From: Segniliparus rugosus ATCC BAA-974
GTDB taxonomy: Bacteria; Actinomycetota; Actinomycetes; Mycobacteriales; Mycobacteriaceae
Reading direction: 5' to 3'
Length of the DNA: 64,000 nt
Assembly: GCF_000185725.2 (NCBI RefSeq)
Contig: NZ_KI391953.1
Location: 1,108,750 to 1,172,749 of the forward strand
The notes under the pieces are model-generated. The model saw nothing but the letters and a program-made list of their open reading frames with translations, was not told where the DNA came from and did no database searches. The translations under genes were made by a program, and so were the position numbers. Numbering within the stretch: position 1 is the first letter of the stretch; each line of letters begins with the position of its first letter. Positions 38,796-46,745 of this stretch are shown piece by piece.

Positions 38796-39533
38796 TCAGA
38801 GCCAATGGTGCATATAAAAGGTGGTCGTGCGCCACTTCTTCCCGAACGGGATCCGGACCGGGATCCGAGCGAGGATGATGGCTCCGTCGATCAGACCCAC
38901 CAATTCGCTACGAGTCAAGTCCCAGACGAACCAGCGCACGAAGGGCCGCACAGCCCTTGTGACCAGCGCGTTCATCTTCCCGTCCGGCAGGCACCAGTCC
39001 AGCAGCGTGACCGGATGCCCCGGAGTCTTCGCGTCGTCGACCACGACGCAGCGGAAGTCGAAGACCTCTTCTCCCCGCGCTTCCCGCACGCCAGGGAGCC
39101 GGGGGTAGCCGGGGAACATGATCCGCCAGACCCAGCGGAACCCCCAGGCGGTGTTGGTGATGCCCCAGCGCCCCTCGTCGTAGAAGTGGTGGCCTTGCCA
39201 CCAGCGGCCCAATCCGAACCGCAGTGCCGCGTCGACGAGCCTGCCGTAATGGCTCGCGATGTAATGGGCTTGAGTGAGCCCGGTTCTCGTCCCCAACGGC
39301 TTCCCGCGCAAGAACACCGCCTCCAAGGCGGCCATTCGTCCCGCGCGTCCCAGCGCGTCGATCCACAGCGCCGTCAAATCGCTTGCGGCAGCGGGGTCGG
39401 CGGCGGCCAGCTCGTCCAATCCGGCGAGCACGCTTTCAGGGGCGGAGTTGATCAGGCGGGTCCGTGAGGCGAACGCCTCCCGCAACTGCGGAGCGAGTTC
39501 TTCCAGTCTCTGCGGCGACGGCCAATCTGGCAT
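38796..39533 (-). CDS. Unknown protein in the monooxygenase operon
   Basis: 245 residues. I recognise no family. Alpha-helical N-terminal third with Asp/Ala-rich helices, then an aromatic, Trp-rich region ('RWWQGHHFYDEGRWGITN', 'WGFRWVWRIMFPGYPRLPG') and a basic C-terminus. No signal peptide; some hydrophobic stretches ('LVGLIDGAIILARI') but no clear membrane span. AAGGAAG site. It follows the SRPBCC gene by 33 nt, so is probably transcribed with it and the flavin monooxygenase. Confidence 0.65.
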   Translation of the reverse strand: MPDWPSPQRLEELAPQLREAFASRTRLINSAPESVLAGLDELAAADPAAASDLTALWIDALGRAGRMAALEAVFLRGKPLGTRTGLTQAHYIASHYGRLVDAALRFGLGRWWQGHHFYDEGRWGITNTAWGFRWVWRIMFPGYPRLPGVREARGEEVFDFRCVVVDDAKTPGHPVTLLDWCLPDGKMNALVTRAVRPFVRWFVWDLTRSELVGLIDGAIILARIPVRIPFGKKWRTTTFYMHHWL

Positions 39534-39566
39534 GGTTGTGGTCTTCCTTTCGAAAAGGGATAGGGA

Positions 39567-40133
39567 CTAGGCCGAGGTCGGTTTCGGGGCGCTCATCGGG
39601 CCGCCCTCGATCTCGCGGATCACCCCGCGCAACGCGAACTCGAAGATCGGACGCAGGATCGGCGCCAGCCAGCGCAACGGCAGCCAGCCGATGAAACGGA
39701 TCTTCATCGCCCACGTCCAGCGCAGCCGCGTCCCCTTCCCGTCCGCGGTCGGCTCGATCAGGTACTCCTCCAGCCACGACCCGAAGAACGGCAGAGTCGC
39801 GTTGTCCACGGTGTACGCGATCTTGCGCAGCGGCTCCCAGTGCAAGATCCGCTCGTGCTGGGAGTAGTAGAGCCAATCGAACACGTACATCTGCCAGTCG
39901 CGGACCACGCCGGGAGCCCCGCCGCCCGCAGGGTAGCGCGGACCCCAGCAGGTCGGCAGCCAGGACCACATCCGCTCGCCGCTGATCGCGCCCCAGACCT
40001 GCTCGACCGAGTACGGGTACTCGGCCTCGCTCACGACGCAGTACTGCGCCCGCTCGACGAACTCCGGATAGCTCTCGGCGGACACCGGCTCGGTGGCCTG
40101 GAAACGGCGCTTTGCGAAGAAGGCGTACGGCAT
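39567..40133 (-). CDS. SRPBCC-fold protein
   Basis: 188 residues. 'EYPYSVEQVWGAISGERMWSWLP' and 'ERILHWEPLRKIAYTVDNAT' are SRPBCC (START-like) patterns, and a C-terminal helix ends in 'IREIEGGP'. Located 3 nt downstream of the monooxygenase stop, so translationally coupled. Likely binds a hydrophobic ligand, perhaps the monooxygenase substrate or product; this is inferred from position only. Confidence 0.75.
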   Translation of the reverse strand: MPYAFFAKRRFQATEPVSAESYPEFVERAQYCVVSEAEYPYSVEQVWGAISGERMWSWLPTCWGPRYPAGGGAPGVVRDWQMYVFDWLYYSQHERILHWEPLRKIAYTVDNATLPFFGSWLEEYLIEPTADGKGTRLRWTWAMKIRFIGWLPLRWLAPILRPIFEFALRGVIREIEGGPMSAPKPTSA

Positions 40134-40136
40134 CGG

Positions 40137-41741
40137 CTACCCCTCCTCGGCGGGCACGGGGACGGCAGCCGCCTCGACGGGCACGGCAGCCTTCGCGTCC
40201 GCAGCCGGCCGCCGCGCGGGCAACGTCGCGAAGGTGTAGTCCTCCCGAGGGAAGCCGACGCTGTTCTTGCGGGAGCTTGTGACCGTCCACGGGCGGACGT
40301 AGATGGCCTCGCCCTGGGAGTTGACGAAATACGTGTTCGACCCCGCGCAGCGGACGCTGAAGTAATGGTGCAGGTTGCGGCCGTTCTTGACCATCTCCGC
40401 CTGGAACCAGTCCTGCGCCTCCTGGCGCACCTCCATCCGCGTCGCCTTGCGCGTGCGCGCCTCGCCGAGGGCGGCCCCGATGTGGCTCATGGCGATCTCC
40501 AGGATCGAGTGGAAGGCGTTGCCGGTCCACGAGTACGGGCCGACGAGCACCCAGCGGTTCGGCAGCCCCGCGACGGCGGTGCTGTGATAGGTGCGCAGCC
40601 CCACGGTGTTGTAGAACTTCCCGAGGTCGAAGCCGTTATGGCCGATCACCGTGCCCTCGCGGTAGGTCTCCGGGTCGGAGAACATCTCGTAGCCGGTCGC
40701 GAGGACGAGCGCGTCGATAGGATGCTCGACCCCGTCCGAGGTGACCACGGCGTTCTTGGTGATCCGCTGGATCGAGGTGGTGTGCAGCTGCACGTTCGAG
40801 CGGTTGAACACCGAGAGGTAGCCTCCGCCGAGGGTGCCTCGGGTGCAGCCCGCGCCGAACTTCGGCGTGAGCTTCTTGCGGTTCTCCTTCGACCGCACGG
40901 TCATCCGCAGCCATAGCTTGTACAGCTGCAAAGCTCCGATGTCGAAGATTTTGGCCGCAGGCTGGAACACCGCGTCGGGAGTGTGGATCAGCACCGCGAG
41001 GCCGACGTCGACGCACGCGAGGATAGCCCTGTTGGTCAAACCGGCGACGCCGGGGATCTTGAGCAAAGAAGTGAGCCAGCGAGGGGTCTTGAAATCCGGT
41101 TTGGGGAAGTACCACTGCGTCGTGCGCTGGTAGATGTCGAGCGAGGAGACCTGCTCGGCGAGCGCGGGCGCGATCTGCACGGCGCTGGACCCGACCCCGA
41201 TGATCGCCGCGCGCTTGCCCGTGAAGTCGTAGTCGTGGTCCCATCGGGCCGGGATCATGGTCTTGCCCTCGAACTCGTCGAGGCCGGGGATGTCCGGCTT
41301 GTCCTTCGGATTGATGTACGCGCCGATCGCGCTGAGCACGAACCTCGCGGTGATGATCTCGCCGCCCTCGACATGCAGGAGCCAGCGGTGGTTCTCCTCG
41401 TCCCACTCCTCCTTGACGATGTTGGTGTTGAACCGCACCTTCTTGTCCAACCCGGCCTGGAGCGCCAGGCTGACGTGGTACTCCTGGATCTGCGCCCCCT
41501 TCGCGAAGAACCGGTCCCAGTCGGGCTTAGGCGCGAAGGAGAACTGGTAGACGAGGAAGGGGAGGTCGGCCCCGACGTTCGGGTAAGTGTTGGCCAGCCA
41601 AGTGCCGCCGAAATCGTGGTCGCGGTCGACCAGGAGGATATTGTCGATCCCCTGCTCCTGCAGTTTGATCCCGGCGCAGATGCCGCCCGCTCCAGCGCCG
41701 ATGACCACCACTTCGTACTGCGGTTCGTTGTGACTTGCCAC
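40137..41741 (-). CDS. Flavin-containing monooxygenase, BVMO-like
   Basis: 534 residues. FAD motif 'VVVIGAGAGGICAGI' (about 11-25) and NADPH motif 'AAIIGVGSSAVQIAP' (about 178-192), with 'FGGTWLANTYPNVGAD' between. The Baeyer-Villiger fingerprint F-x-G-x-x-x-H-x-x-x-W-P/D is present as 'FEGKTMIPARWD', with Ile163 in place of His. It is therefore a BVMO-like flavoprotein of a divergent group; the substrate is unknown, possibly a ketone or sulfide. The C-terminal ~30 residues are Ala/Pro/Val-rich and look disordered. GTG start with GAGG. Heads an operon with two more genes. Confidence 0.88.
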   Translation of the reverse strand: MASHNEPQYEVVVIGAGAGGICAGIKLQEQGIDNILLVDRDHDFGGTWLANTYPNVGADLPFLVYQFSFAPKPDWDRFFAKGAQIQEYHVSLALQAGLDKKVRFNTNIVKEEWDEENHRWLLHVEGGEIITARFVLSAIGAYINPKDKPDIPGLDEFEGKTMIPARWDHDYDFTGKRAAIIGVGSSAVQIAPALAEQVSSLDIYQRTTQWYFPKPDFKTPRWLTSLLKIPGVAGLTNRAILACVDVGLAVLIHTPDAVFQPAAKIFDIGALQLYKLWLRMTVRSKENRKKLTPKFGAGCTRGTLGGGYLSVFNRSNVQLHTTSIQRITKNAVVTSDGVEHPIDALVLATGYEMFSDPETYREGTVIGHNGFDLGKFYNTVGLRTYHSTAVAGLPNRWVLVGPYSWTGNAFHSILEIAMSHIGAALGEARTRKATRMEVRQEAQDWFQAEMVKNGRNLHHYFSVRCAGSNTYFVNSQGEAIYVRPWTVTSSRKNSVGFPREDYTFATLPARRPAADAKAAVPVEAAAVPVPAEEG

Positions 41742-41935
41742 TCGAATCTACCTCACATGATCGCTTGTCTGTGGGAGTCAAACTAGCACAGATCGGAGCG
41801 ATTTGTGAATCCCGGTCATATATTGAATCAAAGTCAACGGAGTGGGGCGGAGGAGAAGACAGGTTGCGCCGACATGCTGCGGGGAGGCGCGGAGCGAAGC
41901 GCGCCGGGGCTCCGGCGCGCCGGGCTTGTCCAAAA

Positions 41936-41975
41936 ACGGCTCAGGGCCGGTCAGAATCTCTTCTGACCGGCCCTG
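41936..41975 (-). terminator. Rho-independent terminator of tRNA-Ala
   Basis: Perfect 15-bp arms 41942-41956 and 41961-41975 (CAGGGCCGGTCAGAA), tetraloop, followed on the minus strand by TTTTT at about 41936-41932. Seven nt beyond the tRNA 3' end. Confidence 0.9.
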
Positions 41976-41982
41976 GTCTCTG

Positions 41983-42055
41983 TGGAGCTGAGGGGAATCG
42001 AACCCCTGACCTCTTCGATGCGAACGAAGCGCGCTACCAACTGTGCTACAGCCCC
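41983..42055 (-). tRNA. tRNA-Ala(CGC)
   Basis: 73 nt. Acceptor stem GGGGCTG/CAGCTCC with discriminator A, T-loop GTTCGATTC, anticodon loop TTCGCAT with anticodon CGC (codon GCG). CCA is not encoded. A strong terminator follows, so it is probably transcribed alone. Confidence 0.95.
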
Positions 42056-42147
42056 AGCGCTCTGACTGCTGTCAAAGCTCGACCAGTGTAGCTGATCGAT
42101 GTGCCGGTTCTCAAATCCGTCCCAGCCGTGCGGCCTGTGCTTCGGCG

Positions 42148-43092
42148 CTACTCGCCGGAGGCGCGGCGGAGCCTGCCTTCGTGCGGCGAGGGCAGGTCTG
42201 CGAAATCGGGGTCGTCGTCGTCGATGGCAACGACCTGCGGGCCCCTTGCTTTCTTGGCGGGGCGCTGCGCGGCGCGTTCGCTCCGCCCCGGCTCGCGCTG
42301 CGGGGCGGGGGCGCGGCGGGCGGGCTCGGCTTCCCCACGCGTGTGCTGCGTGCGGGCGAAGCGGGCCATCCGGCGCGCGCGGATGCGTTCCTCGATGCGG
42401 ACTTGGCGGCGCAAGTAGGCGAGGTAGCCGACGAGGGCGGTGGCAATCGCGGCCACCGCGTACCAGACCAAGGAGCTCATCGCGAAGGCGAGGACCGCTG
42501 CGGCGATGAGCGAGATCAACAGGCCCAGCACGATACGTTGGCGGACCGCGTAGCGCTGCGCGCGGGCCGAGGCGTCGGCGGTCGGGTTGTAGCCGCCCCT
42601 GCCGAGCCGGTGGGCGAGGCGTGCGAGCTGCTCGTCCTCCAGCTCGTCCTGTTCCTCGAGTTCGGAGTATTCGTCCGCCTCCGCCGTGTCGGCGATGGCG
42701 ACGATTTCGGCTTCGTCCACGATCTCCTCTTCCCGCGCCCGTCTCGGCGGCACGTCGTCCTCGACGAACTCGGCTTCGTCGGCGACCTCGAAGTCCTCGT
42801 CGTGCTCTTCCGCGAAGACTTCGGCGACAGGGCGGCGCGCGGTGCTCGCCTCTTCTTCGTCTTCCTCCTCGCGCTCGACCGGGGCGTCGCCGGCGACGCC
42901 GGGACGAATGCGGTGTTTGAGCTTGTCCAGTCCCCCCCGGAACAGGACGCGGGTGTTGAGCGCTGTCTGGCTCACGGTCATCACCTTCGGGCGGCGGTTG
43001 ACGAACATGGGGACGAGGACGAACAACCACACCACCACGAGCAGCACCGAGAGGATCGAATTGGGCACTGACACCTGACCCAGCTCCTTCAC
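42148..43092 (-). CDS. glpR: Glp membrane receptor GlpR (SepX-like)
   Basis: 314 residues. One N-terminal membrane span ('SILSVLLVVVWLFVLVPMFV', about 12-31) followed by 'NRRPKVMT', a long acidic, disordered region (about 70-155), two close hydrophobic segments (about 190-230) and a basic tail. This layout and the position in galU-glp-rimJ-glpR match the actinobacterial 'gephyrin-like molybdotransferase receptor' that links Glp to the FtsZ/Wag31 division machinery. GTG start. Rv0996 type in M. tuberculosis. Confidence 0.82.
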   Translation of the reverse strand: MKELGQVSVPNSILSVLLVVVWLFVLVPMFVNRRPKVMTVSQTALNTRVLFRGGLDKLKHRIRPGVAGDAPVEREEEDEEEASTARRPVAEVFAEEHDEDFEVADEAEFVEDDVPPRRAREEEIVDEAEIVAIADTAEADEYSELEEQDELEDEQLARLAHRLGRGGYNPTADASARAQRYAVRQRIVLGLLISLIAAAVLAFAMSSLVWYAVAAIATALVGYLAYLRRQVRIEERIRARRMARFARTQHTRGEAEPARRAPAPQREPGRSERAAQRPAKKARGPQVVAIDDDDPDFADLPSPHEGRLRRASGE

Positions 43093-43141
43093 GCGTCGAT
43101 CGACAAATTACACATGTGTGATTTCAGAGTAGCCGCGCCTG

Positions 43142-43789
43142 CTAGGCCGCCGGGGGTGCCGCGCCGAGGATCTTGCCCTCCCGGACGAGCCGGGCGGCGA
43201 TCCCGCTGCCGGTCTCCGGGGCGGTGAGCCCGTAGAGGAGGTGGTCGCGCCACTCGCCTTGCACGCGGAGGTAGTCCCGGATGAGCCCTTCCTGGCGGAA
43301 GCCGAGCTTGCCGAGCACGGCTCTGCTCGGATGGTTCTCGGCACGGACGGTCGCCTCGATGCGGTGCAGCCTCAGCGGGCCGAAACACCAGTCCAGCGCC
43401 AGCGCTCCCGCCGCCGTCGCGACCCCGCCGCCGCAGGCGCGGGCGGCGACCCAGTAGCCGAGCCACGCGGACTGCAGCGCGCCGCGCTGCAGTCCGCCGA
43501 TGGTCAATTGGCCCGCGTATTTCTGGTTGACCTCGATGACCAGCGGATACACGAGCCCTTTTCTGGTCTGGGCGCGCAACTGCCGCCAGAGCGGGAACCA
43601 GTTCTGCGCCTGGTGCCTGGTTTCCCAATCCTGCCAAAGCCCCGGCTCCCACGGTTCTAGATGCGCCTGGTCGACGGTCCTCGCGTGGCTCCAGAGATGC
43701 GCGTCGGTCAGTCGGATCGGGCGCAGCCGGACCTCGCCGGCGGGGGTTCTGACCGGGCCGAGAACGGGATTCCTGACCGCTGTTGCCAG
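43142..43789 (-). CDS. rimJ: Ribosomal-protein-alanine-type N-acetyltransferase, CTG start
   Basis: About 215 residues, GNAT fold, RimJ/RimL type (Rv0995 type): 'VRLRPIRLTDAHLWSHAR' at the start, 'LHRIEATVRAENHPSRAVLG' and 'LGFRQEGLIRDYLRVQGEWRDHL'. The frame contains no ATG, GTG or TTG before TTG 43579, which would remove the first ~70 conserved residues. A CTG at 43789, 1 nt after the glp stop and 5 nt behind GAGG, gives MATAVRNPVLGP... and is the best start. Part of galU-glp-rimJ-glpR. Confidence 0.88.
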   Translation of the reverse strand: MATAVRNPVLGPVRTPAGEVRLRPIRLTDAHLWSHARTVDQAHLEPWEPGLWQDWETRHQAQNWFPLWRQLRAQTRKGLVYPLVIEVNQKYAGQLTIGGLQRGALQSAWLGYWVAARACGGGVATAAGALALDWCFGPLRLHRIEATVRAENHPSRAVLGKLGFRQEGLIRDYLRVQGEWRDHLLYGLTAPETGSGIAARLVREGKILGAAPPAA

Positions 43790-43790
43790 T

Positions 43791-45044
43791 TCAGCCTCGT
43801 TGCCCCAGGAAGATCACGTCCACCGACTCGCCTTCGCGCACGCCTGAGGCGTTCTCGGGGATGTTGATCAGACAGTTCGCCTCGCCGAGCTGGGAGAGCA
43901 GGTGCGGATTGCTCGCGAGCACGCCGCCGAGGGGTTCGACCAGGTATTCGCCGGTCTCGTCGTCGCGCATGAGCTTGCCCCGGATGTAGCTGGTCCGGCC
44001 TAGCACCGAGGCGAGCGTCTCGGTCGCCACCGCTTTGATCACCCGCCGTTTGGGCGAGAGCCTGCCCAGCGCCGCGCGGATCAACGGGCGGATGATCACC
44101 TCGAACACCACGAGCGCGCTCACCGGGTTGCTCGGGATGAAGAACGTCGGGACGCCTTCCTCGCCGAGCGCGCCGAAGCCCTGCACCGAGCCGGGGCTCA
44201 TGGCGACCCTGGAGACTTCCCACGGGCCGAGCTCGGAGAGCGCCTGGTTCACGTTGCGGCCGATGTCGCCGCCGACCGGCCCCGAGATGATGACCACTTC
44301 TGCGCGGCCGAGCTGGCCCTCCACGATGTCTTTGATCTCGCGCACGTCGTGCGAGACGATGCCGACCCGATGCGCCTCTGCCCCGGCGTCCCGCGCCGCC
44401 GCCGCGAGGGCGTACGAGTTCACGTCGTACACCTGGCCGTTGCCGGGGGTGCGGTCCACGTCGATCAGCTCGCCGCCGACCGACAGCACCGAGACGCGGG
44501 GTTTGGGGTGCACGAGCACCCGGTCGCGGCCGACCGCCGCGAGCAGGCCCACCTGCGCGGGGCCGATGATCGTGCCCGAGCGGACGACGACGTCGCCCGC
44601 CTTGAGGTCGTCGCCCGCCTTGCGGACGAAGTCACCCGACCGCACGCCGAGGTCCACCCGGATGCGCTCGATGCCGCCGTCGGTGAACGCGATCGGCAGG
44701 ACGGCGTCGGCGAGGGAGGGCAGCGGCGCGCCGGTCTGCAGCAGCACGGCCTGGTGCGGCTGGAGCCGGGCTGGCTGCTTGCTGCCCGCCTCGATGTCGC
44801 CGACCACCGGCAGCACCAGCGGGTCGGGATGCGGGTCCTCGTCGCTCGGCTCCGGCAACGACACGTCGACGCCTCGGACGGCGTAACCGTCGACGGCGGC
44901 CTGGTCGAAGCCGGGGAAGGAGCGGCCGGAGATGACGTCCTCGGCGCACTGCAAACCCTGCGCCTCGGAGATCGCCACGCGGATGGGGCTCGGGGCAACG
45001 GCGGCGGTGAGGACGCGCCGGAGCTGTTCAGCGACTGATCGCAC
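43791..45044 (-). CDS. glp: Gephyrin-like molybdotransferase Glp (MoeA family)
   Basis: 417 residues. MoeA domains in order: 'SFPGFDQAAVDGYAV', 'LQTGAPLPSLADAV', 'SVLSVGGELIDVD', 'ISGPVGGDIGRNVNQAL' and 'FFIPSNPVSALVVFEV'. In the strict MoeA the 'TGGVSVG' loop binds molybdopterin; here it reads 'SGPVGGD', as in the Glp paralogues that bind FtsZ at division. With rimJ and glpR following, the Glp role is more likely than molybdenum insertion, which is inference from context. GTG start, 9 nt from galU. Confidence 0.85.
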   Translation of the reverse strand: MRSVAEQLRRVLTAAVAPSPIRVAISEAQGLQCAEDVISGRSFPGFDQAAVDGYAVRGVDVSLPEPSDEDPHPDPLVLPVVGDIEAGSKQPARLQPHQAVLLQTGAPLPSLADAVLPIAFTDGGIERIRVDLGVRSGDFVRKAGDDLKAGDVVVRSGTIIGPAQVGLLAAVGRDRVLVHPKPRVSVLSVGGELIDVDRTPGNGQVYDVNSYALAAAARDAGAEAHRVGIVSHDVREIKDIVEGQLGRAEVVIISGPVGGDIGRNVNQALSELGPWEVSRVAMSPGSVQGFGALGEEGVPTFFIPSNPVSALVVFEVIIRPLIRAALGRLSPKRRVIKAVATETLASVLGRTSYIRGKLMRDDETGEYLVEPLGGVLASNPHLLSQLGEANCLINIPENASGVREGESVDVIFLGQRG

Positions 45045-45053
45045 GCGGGGAGC

Positions 45054-45974
45054 TTAACTCAGCCCGAGCCTGCTGATCAACCAAGCGCGCAGGCCGGGCC
45101 CGTACTCTTCTCGGTCCAGCGCGAAATCGACGCAGGCTTTCAGGTAGCCGCCAGGGTTGCCGAGGTCGTGCCGCTCGCCCTCCCAGACGACGATGTGGAC
45201 CGGGTGCCCCTCCTCGATGAGCAGGCTGATCGCGTCGGTGAGCTGGATTTCCCCGCCCGCGCCCGGCGCGACCCGGCGCAGCGCGCTGAAGATCTGCCGG
45301 TCCAGGATGTAGCGTCCGGCGGCGGCGAGGTTGGAGGGCGCCTTGTCCGCTGACGGCTTCTCCACCATGCCCCGGACCCTGCGCACTGGGCCTTCGGGCT
45401 CCACCACGTCGAAAACGCCGTACGCGCTGATCTCCTCCGGCGGGACCGGGAATGCGCAGAGCACGCTCCCGCCCCGTTCCGCCCGGACTTCGGCCATCCG
45501 CTCCAGCACCCCCACCGGCAGCACGAGGTCGTCGGGGAGGAGCACCGCGATGGCGTCGTCGCCGTTGACGTAGAGCGACGGGGCGACTTGGGCGATGGCG
45601 TGGCCCAGCCCGAGCGGCTGGTTCTGGGTCACCGACTCGACTTTGATGAGGCTGGGGGCGCGGCGCACCCGTTCGAGGATCGCGGATTTGCCCCGCGCCT
45701 CGAGGACGCCTTCGAGCACGAGGTCTTTGACGAAGTGCGCGATGACGCTGTCTTTGCCCTCCGAGGTCACGATGATGAGCCGGTCGGCCCCGGCGGCGGC
45801 GGCTTCCGCCGCGACGAGCTCGATCCCCGGCGTGTCGACGACGGGGAGGAGCTCCTTCGGCACGGTCTTGGTGACGGGGAGGAAGCGCGTGCCCATGCCG
45901 GCCGCCGGGACGACCGCCGTGTGGGGCATGCCGGGGCGGGGCACGGGGGGAGGGGTGTTCTCTTGCGCAGCCAT
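45054..45974 (-). CDS. galU: UTP-glucose-1-phosphate uridylyltransferase
   Basis: 306 residues. Makes UDP-glucose for cell-wall and storage sugars. 'VVPAAGMGTRFLPVTKTVPKE' (nucleotide-binding), 'QPLGLGHAIA', 'LLPDDLV' and 'RGMVEKPSADKAPSN' are the GalU signatures. First gene of galU-glp-rimJ-glpR; TAGGCT box 7 nt before ATG. Confidence 0.95.
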   Translation of the reverse strand: MAAQENTPPPVPRPGMPHTAVVPAAGMGTRFLPVTKTVPKELLPVVDTPGIELVAAEAAAAGADRLIIVTSEGKDSVIAHFVKDLVLEGVLEARGKSAILERVRRAPSLIKVESVTQNQPLGLGHAIAQVAPSLYVNGDDAIAVLLPDDLVLPVGVLERMAEVRAERGGSVLCAFPVPPEEISAYGVFDVVEPEGPVRRVRGMVEKPSADKAPSNLAAAGRYILDRQIFSALRRVAPGAGGEIQLTDAISLLIEEGHPVHIVVWEGERHDLGNPGGYLKACVDFALDREEYGPGLRAWLISRLGLS

Positions 45975-45987
45975 GTCTGACAGCCTA
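45975..45987 (-). promoter_or_regulatory. Leaderless promoter -10 of galU
   Basis: TAGGCT (45987-45982), 7 nt, ATG 45974. Confidence 0.5.
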
Positions 45988-46047
45988 AAGGGTCGGATCG
46001 GAAAATGCCTGGGGAGGACGGTCGGAAATCGCCGGGGAGCAGATGCA

Positions 46048-46076
46048 TTGCGCGCGCTGGAACCTTCTGCTACTCT
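46048..46076 (+). promoter_or_regulatory. Promoter of a candidate small RNA
   Basis: TTGCGC (46048-46053), 17-nt spacer, TACTCT (46071-46076). The predicted start, about 46083, is exactly the first base of an 11-bp inverted repeat. Confidence 0.5.
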
Positions 46077-46082
46077 ATTGGA

Positions 46083-46154
46083 GCGGCCCGCTCCTCGGCC
46101 TTGTTTCCCCTCCCCCCGTCTAGGGCTGGGTTGAGCGGGCCGCCCTTTCTTTTC
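46083..46154 (+). ncRNA. Candidate small RNA with a C-rich loop
   Basis: GCGGCCCGCTC (46083-46093) pairs perfectly with GAGCGGGCCGC (46133-46143). The 39-nt loop contains CCCCTCCCCCC. A pyrimidine-rich, T-containing tract follows the stem (46144-46154). A promoter-like pair ends 7 nt upstream. The transcript would be about 70 nt. C-rich loops recall the actinobacterial 6C small RNA, but there is only one C-rich loop here and I cannot align it. It could instead be an attenuator for the folate gene 31 nt downstream. Confidence 0.5.
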
Positions 46155-46184
46155 CCTCTCTGAAGCCTGAGTACCGATATTCCG

Positions 46185-46745
46185 ATGGATCCCCAGCTCT
46201 CGGCGCGGCGCAAGGCCGACCTCCGTCTTCGCATCCGGACCGCGCGGCGCGCGCTCGCCGACGCGCGGCGGTCGGCGAGGGACGCGGCAGTGGACGCACG
46301 GGCGGCGCAGCTGGCCGAACGGCTCGGCCCCGGCTCCGTGGTCAGCTCGTACGTGCCGACCAGGCTGGAGCCGGGAACCGAACGGATGCTGGCGGCGTTC
46401 GCAGAACGCGGCTCTCGGGTGCTCGTCCCCGTCGTGGTCGGCCCTGACGCGGCGCTCGCGTGGCGGCAGTGGCGGCAGGACGGCCCCGATCTGCCGCCGG
46501 AGGCGCTGGCGGAAGCCGCGCTCGTGCTGGTGCCCGCGCTCGCGGTCGATCGCTTCGGAACCCGGCTCGGCCAGGGCGGGGGGCATTACGACCGCAGTTT
46601 GCGCCATGCCGACCCTGAGGCGAGGCTGGTCGCAGTCGTCGACGATCCGGAAGTGGTCGAGGGGCTGCCGCGCGAACCGCACGACCGGCGCGTCGGCTGG
46701 GCGCTCACTCCGACGGATCTAGTCCGCCTGGACGACGCGCGCTAG
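46185..46745 (+). CDS. 5-formyltetrahydrofolate cyclo-ligase
   Basis: 186 residues. ATP-dependent conversion of 5-formyl-THF to 5,10-methenyl-THF. 'RKADLRLRIRTARRAL' at the start and the ATP/folate motif 'FGTRLGQGGGHYDRSL' near the end are diagnostic. Divergent from galU, as in M. tuberculosis Rv0992c/Rv0993. The last 4 nt overlap the convergent lipoprotein gene. Confidence 0.93.
   Translation: MDPQLSARRKADLRLRIRTARRALADARRSARDAAVDARAAQLAERLGPGSVVSSYVPTRLEPGTERMLAAFAERGSRVLVPVVVGPDAALAWRQWRQDGPDLPPEALAEAALVLVPALAVDRFGTRLGQGGGHYDRSLRHADPEARLVAVVDDPEVVEGLPREPHDRRVGWALTPTDLVRLDDAR

Noticed and set aside
41750-41830. Imperfect inverted repeat (ATCGCT...AGCGAT with CTGTG...CACAG) upstream of the monooxygenase as an operator
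   Set aside because: Arms are imperfect and unequally spaced, and no regulator is adjacent.
43791-45044. Strict molybdopterin molybdotransferase MoeA
   Set aside because: Operon partners and the altered loop favour the Glp paralogue; the two cannot be fully separated from sequence alone.
46083-46154. 6S RNA, because 6S RNA precedes the formyl-THF cyclo-ligase gene in proteobacteria
   Set aside because: At about 70 nt with one stem and a C-rich loop it has neither the length nor the open central bubble of 6S RNA.
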